This document shows, piece after piece, positions 22,603 through 30,380 of a stretch of 36,422 bases of DNA. Source of the stretch: Villigracilis sp900696595 (lineage in GTDB: Bacteria; Chloroflexota; Anaerolineae; Anaerolineales; Villigracilaceae); the NCBI GenBank assembly GCA_030263615.1, contig SZPH01000028.1, forward strand, positions 1 to 36,422, read 5' to 3'. Both the position numbers and the translations under genes were made by a program. Position 1 is the first letter of the stretch. Every line of letters begins with the position of its first letter. The notes beneath the pieces were generated by a model. The model saw only the letters and a program-made list of their open reading frames with translations, searched no databases and had not been told where the DNA came from.

Positions 22603-24609
22603 CTACGCCTCCTCTTCCGAGGGAGTCAACTTCAGCGGCTCGAACTGCAACCCGCCGCCGTGGAAGAACTTGCCGAGAATTTCGTAGTAATGCAGGCGCA
22701 TGGTCTGGATATAAACGATCAGACCTTCAAAGCCGATGATGAACAGGTTGCCGAGGACGATGGTGACCCAGAATCCGGGCGTCGGCTCCTCGCCCGCCAG
22801 CGCGAAGATGGCAAGGCTCAACCCGCCGTGCGCCACCGCAAACGCTCCCACGCGGATGAACGATAGCGTATTGCTCAACATGCTGATGCCCGTCTCCACC
22901 AGGTCCATCACCGACTGGACGAGAAACATGCCAAACCCGCCGATGCCCCGTCCCTCGATCAACGTGTGACCCTCCACCATGTTGCGGAAGAAGCCGCCGA
23001 ACATGACGAAGAAACCAAACACAGCCAGCAGGGGCGTAAAGGGAATCGGGAGATTGTAGAGGGCGACGGCGATCTTCGGGGCCAGCGCCGTGGAGCCAAA
23101 GAAACCGCCGAACACCAGCGCCAGAAAGCACAGATAGAACAGGAAAGCGGCGACGCCCGTATGCCCAAAGAGCAGGTGCGCCCAGTCCCGCGAACGAATG
23201 TTATTGAACATGCTCAACAGGAAACTGAAGATCAGGATGACAATTCCGACGTCAATGGCGATGCTCAACACGTTCAGAATGTCCTCCATCGGGCTGATCC
23301 AGGTCGGCTCAAAGTGGAAGTGAAGGTATTCCTCGACAAGATGTCCCTCGAACCCGAAGATACTGCCGTACAAATACCCAAAGACCGCCGCCGACGCGCC
23401 GCAATAGGCAAAGAGCAAGCCGAGACTCTGCAGTCCTTTCAGAAAGATCTTGTTGTGCGCCAAAAGACCCAGGGTCATCATCAACAATCCCTGACCGAGA
23501 TCGCCAAACATCGCGCCATATAAAAGCGGGAAGGTGAAGGCCACCAGCAGGGTCGGGTCGAGTTCGCCATAACTGGGATGTCCATACGTGCCGACGAGAG
23601 ACTGGAACGGCTTAAGCCATTTATTCTGCGCCAGCGCCACCGGCACATGCGCGTGATGCCCCGAACGCCCGGTGTCGGTCGTCTCGATCAAAATCTCGCG
23701 CGAAGCCTCCTTGAGGCGCGCGGTCAATCCCTCCAGGTCGGCTGTCGGAACCCAGCCCACCACCACATAGGTATGCCGCAGTTGACCGAAACGCACAATC
23801 GCATCCGCCATAACGCGGCTGATATGAACGTCCCAAAGCAATTTTTGCAACTGCCCTTTATGCGAACCGCCCAGGCGCGCCAGGTCGGTCTCGAGATTCA
23901 CGATCTTCTTCTTGGAAGCCTCAATCTCCCGCTCCAGCGTCGCCGTAATCTGTTCCGGCGTGCCGCCGAATTCCTCCGGCAGGCTCAACGGGTTGAGATA
24001 GGCGCTCTTCGCCGCGCGTTCCAGCACATCGGAATTACTGCGCGGGCCCAAAATCCACACCACCGGCTTCTGCGCGTCTTCGCGCAGGATGAAGAACACA
24101 TGCGGGACTCGCAACAGGCTGGTGCGCAAACGACTGATGTTCGCCGCCGGAACCACGCCCAGGATCGAATACATATAAGCGGATTTCCCCAACGCCCCAA
24201 CCTCGATATTCACATCGGCAATCGGCTCGATCTGACGGAGTTGACTCTCCAGCAATTCGAGACGCTTCTTCTCCGCCGATAACTTGTCGCTCACGCCCCG
24301 AACCGCTCCCTCGATCCGATCCACTTCCGCCTGAGCGGCGCCCAAATCCGCCACCGAATCGATATCCCGCTTGTCGGGGTATTCCTCCGTCAAACCCACC
24401 GTCTGCAAAATGGACTGGACCCGGCGTTCGAGCGAAGCGTATATCCCCGCTTTCTCCTGCCACGTGTTCGGTCCCAGGCTGTCCAGCCCCAGGTTGGCGC
24501 TATCCACCTGATGAAATACGCCGTACCCGCTCAACGCCTTCGCCACAGCCACCAAATCCTTGGAAGGCACGATCAACTCAACTTCGGACATCTGTTTCGG
24601 AAATAACAT
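22603..24609 (-). CDS. ntpI: V-type ATPase subunit I (membrane stator)
   Basis: Subunit I corresponds to eukaryotic subunit a: its cytoplasmic half joins the peripheral stalks and its membrane half forms the ion channels next to the K ring. The 668-residue protein has a coiled N-terminal half and, from about residue 355, seven or eight membrane segments. Family marks are HPSYGELDPTLLVAFTFPLLYGAMFGDLGQGLL and, near the end, LSFIRVGAFAVAHGGLSL, which carries the essential arginine. I chose the ATG at 24609, because GGAG lies 5 nt upstream and the next residues (MLFPKQMSEVELIVP) fit the family start. ATG 24627 and TTG 24717 are possible but less likely. Confidence 0.96.
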   Translation of the reverse strand: MLFPKQMSEVELIVPSKDLVAVAKALSGYGVFHQVDSANLGLDSLGPNTWQEKAGIYASLERRVQSILQTVGLTEEYPDKRDIDSVADLGAAQAEVDRIEGAVRGVSDKLSAEKKRLELLESQLRQIEPIADVNIEVGALGKSAYMYSILGVVPAANISRLRTSLLRVPHVFFILREDAQKPVVWILGPRSNSDVLERAAKSAYLNPLSLPEEFGGTPEQITATLEREIEASKKKIVNLETDLARLGGSHKGQLQKLLWDVHISRVMADAIVRFGQLRHTYVVVGWVPTADLEGLTARLKEASREILIETTDTGRSGHHAHVPVALAQNKWLKPFQSLVGTYGHPSYGELDPTLLVAFTFPLLYGAMFGDLGQGLLMMTLGLLAHNKIFLKGLQSLGLLFAYCGASAAVFGYLYGSIFGFEGHLVEEYLHFHFEPTWISPMEDILNVLSIAIDVGIVILIFSFLLSMFNNIRSRDWAHLLFGHTGVAAFLFYLCFLALVFGGFFGSTALAPKIAVALYNLPIPFTPLLAVFGFFVMFGGFFRNMVEGHTLIEGRGIGGFGMFLVQSVMDLVETGISMLSNTLSFIRVGAFAVAHGGLSLAIFALAGEEPTPGFWVTIVLGNLFIIGFEGLIVYIQTMRLHYYEILGKFFHGGGLQFEPLKLTPSEEEA

Positions 24610-24713
24610 GGCATCTCCAAATAACATTGTCTCTCCGCAGGGAGAGCGCCGGAATAAGATTGTTCTACTGCCTGACGCGGCTCGCCATATTTTCGAAAAT
24701 TTTGCGCAATATT

Positions 24714-24729
24714 GCAAACTGAAGTTTGC
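24714..24729. repeat. Short palindrome between subunit C and I genes
   Basis: GCAAACT and AGTTTGC surround a 2-nt spacer. The sequence matches the GCAAA-TT-TTTGC type of interspersed palindrome found upstream of pnp and atpZ. Confidence 0.5.
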
Positions 24730-24739
24730 GGCACAGCCG

Positions 24740-25828
24740 CTATTGAATCAATGTCGTCTTCAACAACAGGGGGCGATATTCCGCGTCCGCCAGTTTTGAG
24801 TATTTTGCTTCGATCAACACGACCAGGTCCTGGATCTCAAAATCGCTCAACAGCAGGTATGCCAGCGGAAGCCCGATATGGAACGGGTCGCCGATGAAAG
24901 CCGAGACGCATTGCCGCATCACTCTCTGCTTGAGTAAAAGTTCCAGTTTGGGCAACCCGCTTTGGGGTCGTTCAAGAAGCGCGTTGACGTCGGGAATGTC
25001 CGGGTGGACGCGCGAGATCACGGCGGCGATATCCGCGCCCGCGGCGATGGAGCGAATATCCTCGTCCTTGACGCGATAGCCGAACGGCAGGGTGTAATTG
25101 ATCAATTCCTCTTCGGAAAGGTTGTGGTAGGTTTTATAGCGAATGACCCACATTAAATTATTCAGGTCAAGCAGAGAGCCGATGAGTTTCCCGGCCATGT
25201 CGCGGTCTTTTTTGTTTTGCAGGTTCTTGACCTCGCCCCACAAATTGCGCCAATAGTCCAGGTCGAGCGCCACCTCCAGCGGAAAGAGATTCTGCTCGGC
25301 GGAGTAGCGCTTCATGGCGAAGGATATCGCGGTCTCGTAGGGCGTGCCGCGCAGAAGTTCCACCGCGGCGGGCACGTTTCCGGCTTCCACCATCGCCTGC
25401 GCCGGGATGGACTCGAACGCGCCAAACGGAAACAGGACCTCGCGCACGCGCTCCCAGGCGGGCAGGTCGGAATTCCACGAAGATACGGTTGAAATACTGC
25501 GGAGGACGGCTTTGAGATTCCCCACTTCAAAATAGCGAAAGAGTTGTCGAACAAGGGGGCGCGTGTCGCCCGGGGCTTGCTGAATGACGCTGGAGTAGGA
25601 ATCAGCCAGCCGGGTGCGGATCTGATGGATGACGCGCCGTGGCGTCATTTCGCCATCCTTCAGCCCGGAGATATATTTTCCGTAGGGCGTGCCTTTCAGC
25701 GCGCCCACCAGTGAAGGGAAATCGGGCGCGTCTCCCAGGCGCGCGACATCCTGCGGAGAAAACAGATCGGAGTACATTGCCCGCGCCCGCGTGCTCAGCG
25801 CCGCATAACCGAAAACGCCGCCAGACAT
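24740..25828 (-). CDS. ntpC: V-type ATPase subunit C (AC39-type)
   Basis: A 362-residue helical protein that links the central shaft to the K ring. FGYAALSTRARAMYSDLFSPQDVARL at the start, YFEVGNLKAVLR near 105, ALDLDYWRNLWGEVKNL near 200 and the C-terminal DFEIQDLVVLIEAKYSKL are typical of the AC39/subunit C family (FEIxDLxxIIxxKxxxL ending). It starts 3 bp after the stop of the H/G gene. Confidence 0.95.
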   Translation of the reverse strand: MSGGVFGYAALSTRARAMYSDLFSPQDVARLGDAPDFPSLVGALKGTPYGKYISGLKDGEMTPRRVIHQIRTRLADSYSSVIQQAPGDTRPLVRQLFRYFEVGNLKAVLRSISTVSSWNSDLPAWERVREVLFPFGAFESIPAQAMVEAGNVPAAVELLRGTPYETAISFAMKRYSAEQNLFPLEVALDLDYWRNLWGEVKNLQNKKDRDMAGKLIGSLLDLNNLMWVIRYKTYHNLSEEELINYTLPFGYRVKDEDIRSIAAGADIAAVISRVHPDIPDVNALLERPQSGLPKLELLLKQRVMRQCVSAFIGDPFHIGLPLAYLLLSDFEIQDLVVLIEAKYSKLADAEYRPLLLKTTLIQ

Positions 25829-25831
25829 GGG

Positions 25832-26137
25832 TCAGGCCCTGCCGATGACGCGTTCCAATACGAAAGCCACCGCCTTGTCGAAGTTCTTCCTTGCAGACGC
25901 TTCGAAATCGCCGCTCGAGGCTTCGCCTTCCGCGCCGGGTTCCACGCCGCCCTTCTGCGCCTCCGCAAGTATCTTGCGCGCTTCCTCATGCGCTTCGGTT
26001 TTGGCTTTGGCGATCAACGCCTGGGCTTCCTGCTCGGCCCTCACAGGGATTTCCTGGGCTTCGCGTTTTGCCTGTTCTTGAATTTCCTGCGCCTGCTTTT
26101 CGATCTCAAGTACCTGTTGAATGTGTTTCTCGTTCAT
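25832..26137 (-). CDS. V-type ATPase subunit H/G-like peripheral stalk protein
   Basis: A 101-residue charged helical protein rich in Ala, Glu, Lys and Gln (residues 1-65 form one heptad-like helix, EIEKQAQEIQEQAKREAQEI). In A/V-type operons the small subunit that pairs with E in the peripheral stalk (named H, G or NtpF) has this size and composition and often comes first. Position and composition support the call; the sequence is not specific enough to be certain. GAGGTGA precedes the ATG, and a good promoter lies upstream. Confidence 0.8.
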   Translation of the reverse strand: MNEKHIQQVLEIEKQAQEIQEQAKREAQEIPVRAEQEAQALIAKAKTEAHEEARKILAEAQKGGVEPGAEGEASSGDFEASARKNFDKAVAFVLERVIGRA

Positions 26138-26183
26138 GACGGTTTCACCTCACTCAGGTCTTCTTAGGTTGTTAATGCCCGCA

Positions 26184-26212
26184 ATTGTAAAGTATTAAAT
26201 CCCTGTAATCAA
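26184..26212 (-). promoter_or_regulatory. Promoter of the V-type ATPase operon
   Basis: On the minus strand TTGATT (26212-26207) is followed by exactly 17 bp and then TACAAT (26189-26184). The predicted start near 26177 leaves a 40-nt leader with GAGGTGA before the H/G start codon. So the V-ATPase genes are transcribed separately from the Fo genes upstream. Confidence 0.65.
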
Positions 26213-26284
26213 GGGCGGGTTTGCAAATATTATCAACGTCCCTGCGTGAGCCGCCGCGGACAGGGAATGAATACACCCGGCGGC

Positions 26285-26300
26285 TGGAGTCGTCAGACTC
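26285..26300. repeat. Short inverted repeat GGAGTC-4-GACTCC
   Basis: A 6-bp stem with a 4-nt loop between the Fo terminator and the V-ATPase promoter. It has no T-tract; it is probably another small interspersed palindrome. Confidence 0.4.
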
Positions 26301-26320
26301 CGGGATAACCGCGCCCCCGC

Positions 26321-26356
26321 AAAAAAAAAGAGAGCGTTGCCGCGGCAACGCTCTCT
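26321..26356 (-). terminator. Strong terminator ending the Fo operon
   Basis: Positions 26329-26356 are a 28-bp perfect palindrome (AGAGAGCGTTGCCG on each strand), followed on the minus strand by a run of eight T. It begins 8 bp after the b-delta stop codon and separates the Fo genes from the V-ATPase operon. Confidence 0.92.
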
Positions 26357-26364
26357 TGGCGAAG

Positions 26365-27099
26365 TTACTTCAAGTTCTGGCGCAAGCCTTCAAGTTTTCC
26401 GGCGACGGAACCGTCCATCACCTTGTCCCCGATTTTGATGACCAGCCCGCCCAAAATCCCTGGATCCACGCGGAAGTTGATTTCTTTCGCCCCGGCGCGG
26501 GATTCCAAATCTTTTTTGACCGTCGCTTTTTCAGCGTCCGTCAAAAGCAGGGCGCTCGTCACTTCGGCGGATTCGCCTTTGAACGAAGCGTCGTCCAGCA
26601 CAACAATCTTGCCCGACTTCACGCCGGAGAAGAATTCGTCCAGCAGGGCGTGTTGTTTCTTTTCGTCCAGCGCTTCGCCAACGAGTTTGTTGGCGGCGGC
26701 AATCGCCAGCGCGGCCACCTGTCCGCGCAGATCGCCGAGGATGCGGTTGCGCTCCTGTTCGGCTTCTGCAATTGCAGATTCGCGCGCCTTGGCGGCTTCC
26801 TCTGCGGCGGCGGCTTTCACATCCTTACCGGCCGTTTCGGCGCGTTCCGTCGCCTCGCGGACGGTCCTGCCAGCCTGCGCCTGCGCGTCGGCGATGATCT
26901 TCTCCGCCTGTTTTTCGGCGTCGGCGCGGGCCTCGGCGGCAACGCGGGCATCTTCCAGCCCCTGCGCGATTTTATTCTTGCGGGTCTCCATCATGTCCAG
27001 CATGGGTTTGTAGACCCAGGCGTTCAACGTCAGGAATACGATTGTGAACGCGATAATCTGGACAATGAGCAGACCAAGATTAATACCTAATGCTTCCAT
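26365..27099 (-). CDS. atpF: F-type ATP synthase b-delta fusion (stator)
   Basis: A 244-residue protein. Residues 1-155 are subunit b: one membrane anchor (about 8-30), the KPMLDMMETRKNKI segment, and a long Ala/Glu-rich coiled coil ending LAIAAANKLVGEALDEKKQHALLDEFF. Residues about 160-244 match the C-terminal domain of delta/OSCP (ALLLTDAEKATVKKDLES, then VDPGILGGLVIKIGDKVMDGS and KLEGLRQNL). The N-terminal six-helix domain of delta, which normally binds the alpha subunits, is missing. A b-delta fusion is known in mycobacteria, but there it keeps full delta. The next features are a terminator and the V-ATPase; no alpha, gamma, beta or epsilon gene follows. Confidence 0.9.
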   Translation of the reverse strand: MEALGINLGLLIVQIIAFTIVFLTLNAWVYKPMLDMMETRKNKIAQGLEDARVAAEARADAEKQAEKIIADAQAQAGRTVREATERAETAGKDVKAAAAEEAAKARESAIAEAEQERNRILGDLRGQVAALAIAAANKLVGEALDEKKQHALLDEFFSGVKSGKIVVLDDASFKGESAEVTSALLLTDAEKATVKKDLESRAGAKEINFRVDPGILGGLVIKIGDKVMDGSVAGKLEGLRQNLK

Positions 27100-27122
27100 T
27101 TTTCAACGCTCCCAGAATATTG

Positions 27123-27368
27123 TTACGGCACGATGCCGAAGAGCATGAGAAACGCAATGACCAGGCAATAGATGGCGATCGCTTCCGAGAAGGCGATGCC
27201 GAGGATCATGTTGGTCAACAGGTTGCCATAGGTGTCGGGGTTGCGGGCCATGCCCGTCAACGCGCCCTGCACGCTGAGTCCGATTCCAATACCGGCGCCC
27301 GCCGCGCCGATCATCGCCAGTCCTGCGCCAACGAGGCGCATCGCGTCAATTAAAGCAGTTCCTTCCAT
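27123..27368 (-). CDS. atpE: F-type ATP synthase subunit c
   Basis: An 81-residue hairpin protein of the rotor ring. The first helix carries the glycine pattern GAAGAGIGIGLSVQGAL, the loop has ARNPD, and the second helix carries the ion-binding E62 in AFSEAIAIYCLVIAFL. The residue after E62 is Ala, and the Gln of Na+-type rings is not at the matching position in helix 1, so proton coupling is inferred. Confidence 0.97.
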   Translation of the reverse strand: MEGTALIDAMRLVGAGLAMIGAAGAGIGIGLSVQGALTGMARNPDTYGNLLTNMILGIAFSEAIAIYCLVIAFLMLFGIVP

Positions 27369-27400
27369 GTGACAAATCTCCTTAAGGTGGTTGAATAATT

Positions 27401-28414
27401 TTAGATTTCGTGCGCCGCTTCCGCGTGCGCAGAGTCGTGATCGTCATGCTCGCCGTGACCCTGGGTGGCTTGCGCCATGAAGACCATCGTCAACATGCCG
27501 AACACGAACGCTTGAATGACGCCGATGAACAATTCGAACATCATGACCATCGCGGGCAGAATGGAAAATTTGCCGAGCAAACCGGCCACAACCGCAACCA
27601 ACACGATGCCTGCAAACATATTCCCGAACAGACGGAAGGCAAACGAGAGGATTTTGGAAAGTTCCGAGATCAACTCCAGCAAGCCGACCAGGAAATCCAT
27701 CGCTCCGAAGAACGGAACCTTGAACATGCGCCGGGTGTTGAAGAATTTGCTCAAATAGCCGACGCCCTGCGCGCGGAACCCAATCACCTGGATCATCACC
27801 ACGGAGATGATCGCCAGCGCGGCGGTGAAATTCAAATCCACCGAGATGCCGCGCAGGAACGGCGCGAGGATGTAGTCGTGACTCAATGCCGCGTCGTAGA
27901 TCTGCCAGCCGTGAAGCTCGCCGCCGTGACCGCCGCCATGCGGGTGCAACACGCCGATGGACTCAAAGCCGGGGAGCAACTTCAACAGGTTGGCAAACAA
28001 CACGTAGATCATGATGGTCGCAAACCAGGGGAAGATCATCCGCGTATATTTTCCGGCGGAGCCTTCCGTCAGGTTGTAGAGCATCTCCACGATGGCTTCC
28101 ATCAGGTTGCCGATGCCGCGCGGAACCATGTCCGTGCGCGCGCTCTGTTTGACTGAGCGATTGGTGAAGAACGCGACCAAAACCAGCAGGATGATCGTCA
28201 CCGCCAGCGTCGGGAGCGTGTTCACAAGATAGAGAGGACCCGCAAAACCGAGGAAATTTTCGGTCAGGGGTTCTTCGATCAACTTTTCGGCGGCAACCGT
28301 GATCTCAGGCTGAACGGGAGCATAAATTCCTCCCAGAATAAAGCCCGCGATCATCAGAATCAGAACGATCCAGCGCCGCCAGGGGGTGCGTTTTTGTGTT
28401 TCCAAGCCCGCCAT
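27401..28414 (-). CDS. atpB: F-type ATP synthase subunit a
   Basis: A 337-residue membrane protein that forms the proton half-channels beside the c ring. The essential arginine is R261 in LSFAFRLFGNMFAG; the preceding LLELISELSKI and the final FELFIGVIQAFVFGMLTMVF are standard. It is longer than many homologues (about 240-280), with an N-terminal extension and two His-rich segments: residues 157-168 in an extramembrane loop and a C-terminal tail from H320 to H335. It starts 6 bp after the atpZ stop. Confidence 0.97.
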   Translation of the reverse strand: MAGLETQKRTPWRRWIVLILMIAGFILGGIYAPVQPEITVAAEKLIEEPLTENFLGFAGPLYLVNTLPTLAVTIILLVLVAFFTNRSVKQSARTDMVPRGIGNLMEAIVEMLYNLTEGSAGKYTRMIFPWFATIMIYVLFANLLKLLPGFESIGVLHPHGGGHGGELHGWQIYDAALSHDYILAPFLRGISVDLNFTAALAIISVVMIQVIGFRAQGVGYLSKFFNTRRMFKVPFFGAMDFLVGLLELISELSKILSFAFRLFGNMFAGIVLVAVVAGLLGKFSILPAMVMMFELFIGVIQAFVFGMLTMVFMAQATQGHGEHDDHDSAHAEAAHEI

Positions 28415-28420
28415 GCTTAT

Positions 28421-28684
28421 CTATTCCTTTTCCTTATTGTTAGTTTCCTGAAGTTTCGCCAGCGTCCTGCGCGAGACCGTCAGCATCAACAGCACTGAAA
28501 GCGGAATGCCTGCAATCAGCAAAATCAACGTGAACGTCGGCTTGGTGCCGAATTGCCCATCCAGCCACAAGCCGAGAAACACGGACGCCAGAATTACGAT
28601 GAGGGTCAAACAACCAACCTGCCCGATCATCACGACCAGCAGGGTATTCAGAATTTGTTTACCCTTTTGTTCCGATTGTGCCAT
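28421..28684 (-). CDS. atpZ: AtpZ/AtpI-type Fo assembly protein
   Basis: An 87-residue protein with two hydrophobic segments (about 13-40 and 49-70) and the typical joint FLGLWLDGQFGTKPTFTLILLIAGIPL of the AtpZ family (F0F1-ATPase gene 1 type). These small proteins help assemble the c ring or bind Mg2+/Ca2+, and usually head the atp operon, as here. The start codon lies only 8 nt after a TATAAT box, with no Shine-Dalgarno, so the mRNA looks leaderless. Confidence 0.85.
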   Translation of the reverse strand: MAQSEQKGKQILNTLLVVMIGQVGCLTLIVILASVFLGLWLDGQFGTKPTFTLILLIAGIPLSVLLMLTVSRRTLAKLQETNNKEKE

Positions 28685-28692
28685 GTTGCACG

Positions 28693-28721
28693 ATTATAAC
28701 TGACAGGCTGGGATGCGTCAA
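28693..28721 (-). promoter_or_regulatory. Promoter of the Fo operon (leaderless transcript predicted)
   Basis: On the minus strand TTGACG (28721-28716), a 17-bp spacer and TATAAT (28698-28693) form a near-consensus promoter. Its -10 box ends 8 nt before the atpZ ATG, so transcription should begin at or just before the start codon. Confidence 0.75.
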
Positions 28722-28770
28722 ACTGAAAATCGGATTCTGCCCGCCGCCCGCCTCTCTCCTGAAGTTGGGC

Positions 28771-28932
28771 CGGATTCGGTTTTCTGACGCCGTACCGCAA
28801 CCTTCAGGTTGCGTTGCCCGCCCGACGCAAAGTAAACTTTGCGATACGGGTCGGATTCGGTTTTCTGACGCCGTACCGCAACCTTCAGGTTGCGTTGCCC
28901 GCCCGACGCAAAGTAAACTTTGCGGTACGGGT
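28771..28932. repeat. Two tandem copies of an 81-bp palindrome-rich unit
   Basis: 28771-28851 and 28852-28932 are identical except for one base (28844 versus 28925). Each unit holds two hairpins, CGCAACCT-2-AGGTTGCG and CGCAAAGT-2-ACTTTGCG. In the copy next to nuoN the outer arms CCGTACCGCAA and TTGCGGTACGG can also pair, giving a cross-shaped fold. The array fills the gap between the nuoN stop and the atpZ promoter. Confidence 0.9.
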
Positions 28933-30380
28933 CAGAACAAATTCAACGCGCCGATGTCGGACCAGTTGTAGAACGGGGCGAAGACTGTGCCAAGCGCGAT
29001 GACTCCCAGAACCAGCGCCACGAGGGCGATTTTATATGGGCGCGTCAGCGGAATCGGATGGTTTGTTTCATCTTCGCCGGGCAGGCGGTAGAGGTACACA
29101 AATTTCAAAACATTCAGGTAGTAATACACGCCGATGATCGAGTTGATGATGCCGACCACAACCAGCCAGACATAATTCGCCTGTATGCCCGCCGCGAAGA
29201 CGAAGACTTTCGCCACGAACCCGCCGAAGGGAGGCATGCCCGCCAGCGAGAGAAATGCGGACAGCATCATCAGTCCCATCAATGGGTTGCGGCGGCTGAG
29301 TCCCGCGTAGTCGCGGATGTCTTCCAGCCCGGCGATGCGGCTGAACGCCATCACCAAACCGAAGGCGAGCAGGTTGGTGGCGATATAGGCCGCGAGATAA
29401 AAGACCACGCTCGCCGCGCCAAGTTGATTGAACGCCACCACGCCGATCATGGCATACCCGGCATGGGAAATGGACGAGTATGCCAGCAGGCGCTTGATGT
29501 TCGTCTGCGGCAGGGCCAGCAGGTTGCCGACGGTCATTGAAACGGCGGCGAGGATTGCAAACAGCATTGTCCACGAGGCGCTGAAGGCGGGAAAAACGAC
29601 GAAGAACAGGCGCAGGATAACGGCGAAGCCCGCAGCCTTTGAAGCGGTGGAGAGGAAGCCCGCCACCGGAGTCGGCGCGCCTTCATAAACGTCCGGCGCC
29701 CAAAAGTGGAAGGGGACAATCGAAACTTTGAATCCCAAGCCAACGGTTACCAGCCCGGCCACGCCAAACGCCAGCAGGGGTGAAATCGCGCCGGAGGTCA
29801 AGGCGGCGGCGATGGCGTATAGATCGGTCGAGCCGGTAAACCCGAAGAGCAGGCTGAAACCGTAGAGCATGATCGTCGAGGCAAGCGTGCCGTATAGGAA
29901 ATATTTGAAGCCCGCTTCGGTGGAGCGGTCGTCGTCCACGAGGAAGCCGGAGAGGATGTAGAGCGGAATGGAGGCGGTCTCGATGGAGAGGTACAGCATC
30001 ACCAAATCGGCGGAGGAGGACATCAGGTTCATGCCGATGAGCGAAGCAAGCAGGAGCAGGTAGGCTTCGCCGCGCTTCCCCGCCTTGTCGTGGTCCATCA
30101 AAAGCAGGGCGGTGGCGGCCGCCGCGAACATGAAGAGCATCTTGAGGAAGAAGCCCAGTCCGTCGAAGCGGATCATGCCGCCGAGGGTTTCTGTCGGTTG
30201 GCCGGGGCGGCCAAATAACAGGCTGACGATCATGGCGAGGAGTAATCCGCCTGCGGTGAGCCAGCCCGCGTTGCGTTTCTGTTCGCCCTTCCAGAAAGGC
30301 TCACAGATGAGGACCAAAAGCCCGATGGTCAGGATCAAAATTTCCGGGAGGATGGAAGCGAAGCTCGTCGTCGTAAACAT
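28932..30380 (-). CDS. nuoN: NADH-quinone oxidoreductase subunit N
   Basis: A 482-residue antiporter-like membrane subunit of complex I with about fourteen hydrophobic segments. Proton-path residues are visible: the glutamate in LYLSIETASIPLYILSGF, the lysine in STASKAAGFAVILRLFF, and the charged/His segment LLAYSSISHAGYAMIG. It pumps protons when NADH or another donor reduces quinone. Its ATG overlaps the nuoM stop by one base (TAATG). Its own stop touches the 81-bp repeat. Confidence 0.97.
   Translation of the reverse strand: MFTTTSFASILPEILILTIGLLVLICEPFWKGEQKRNAGWLTAGGLLLAMIVSLLFGRPGQPTETLGGMIRFDGLGFFLKMLFMFAAAATALLLMDHDKAGKRGEAYLLLLASLIGMNLMSSSADLVMLYLSIETASIPLYILSGFLVDDDRSTEAGFKYFLYGTLASTIMLYGFSLLFGFTGSTDLYAIAAALTSGAISPLLAFGVAGLVTVGLGFKVSIVPFHFWAPDVYEGAPTPVAGFLSTASKAAGFAVILRLFFVVFPAFSASWTMLFAILAAVSMTVGNLLALPQTNIKRLLAYSSISHAGYAMIGVVAFNQLGAASVVFYLAAYIATNLLAFGLVMAFSRIAGLEDIRDYAGLSRRNPLMGLMMLSAFLSLAGMPPFGGFVAKVFVFAAGIQANYVWLVVVGIINSIIGVYYYLNVLKFVYLYRLPGEDETNHPIPLTRPYKIALVALVLGVIALGTVFAPFYNWSDIGALNLF

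Noticed and set aside
27123..27368. Na+-coupled c ring
   Set aside because: The residue after E62 is Ala, not Ser or Thr, and the Gln in helix 1 is five residues away from the Na+ ligand position.
28771..28932. CRISPR array
   Set aside because: Only two contiguous 81-bp copies, with no unique spacers between repeats and no cas genes nearby.
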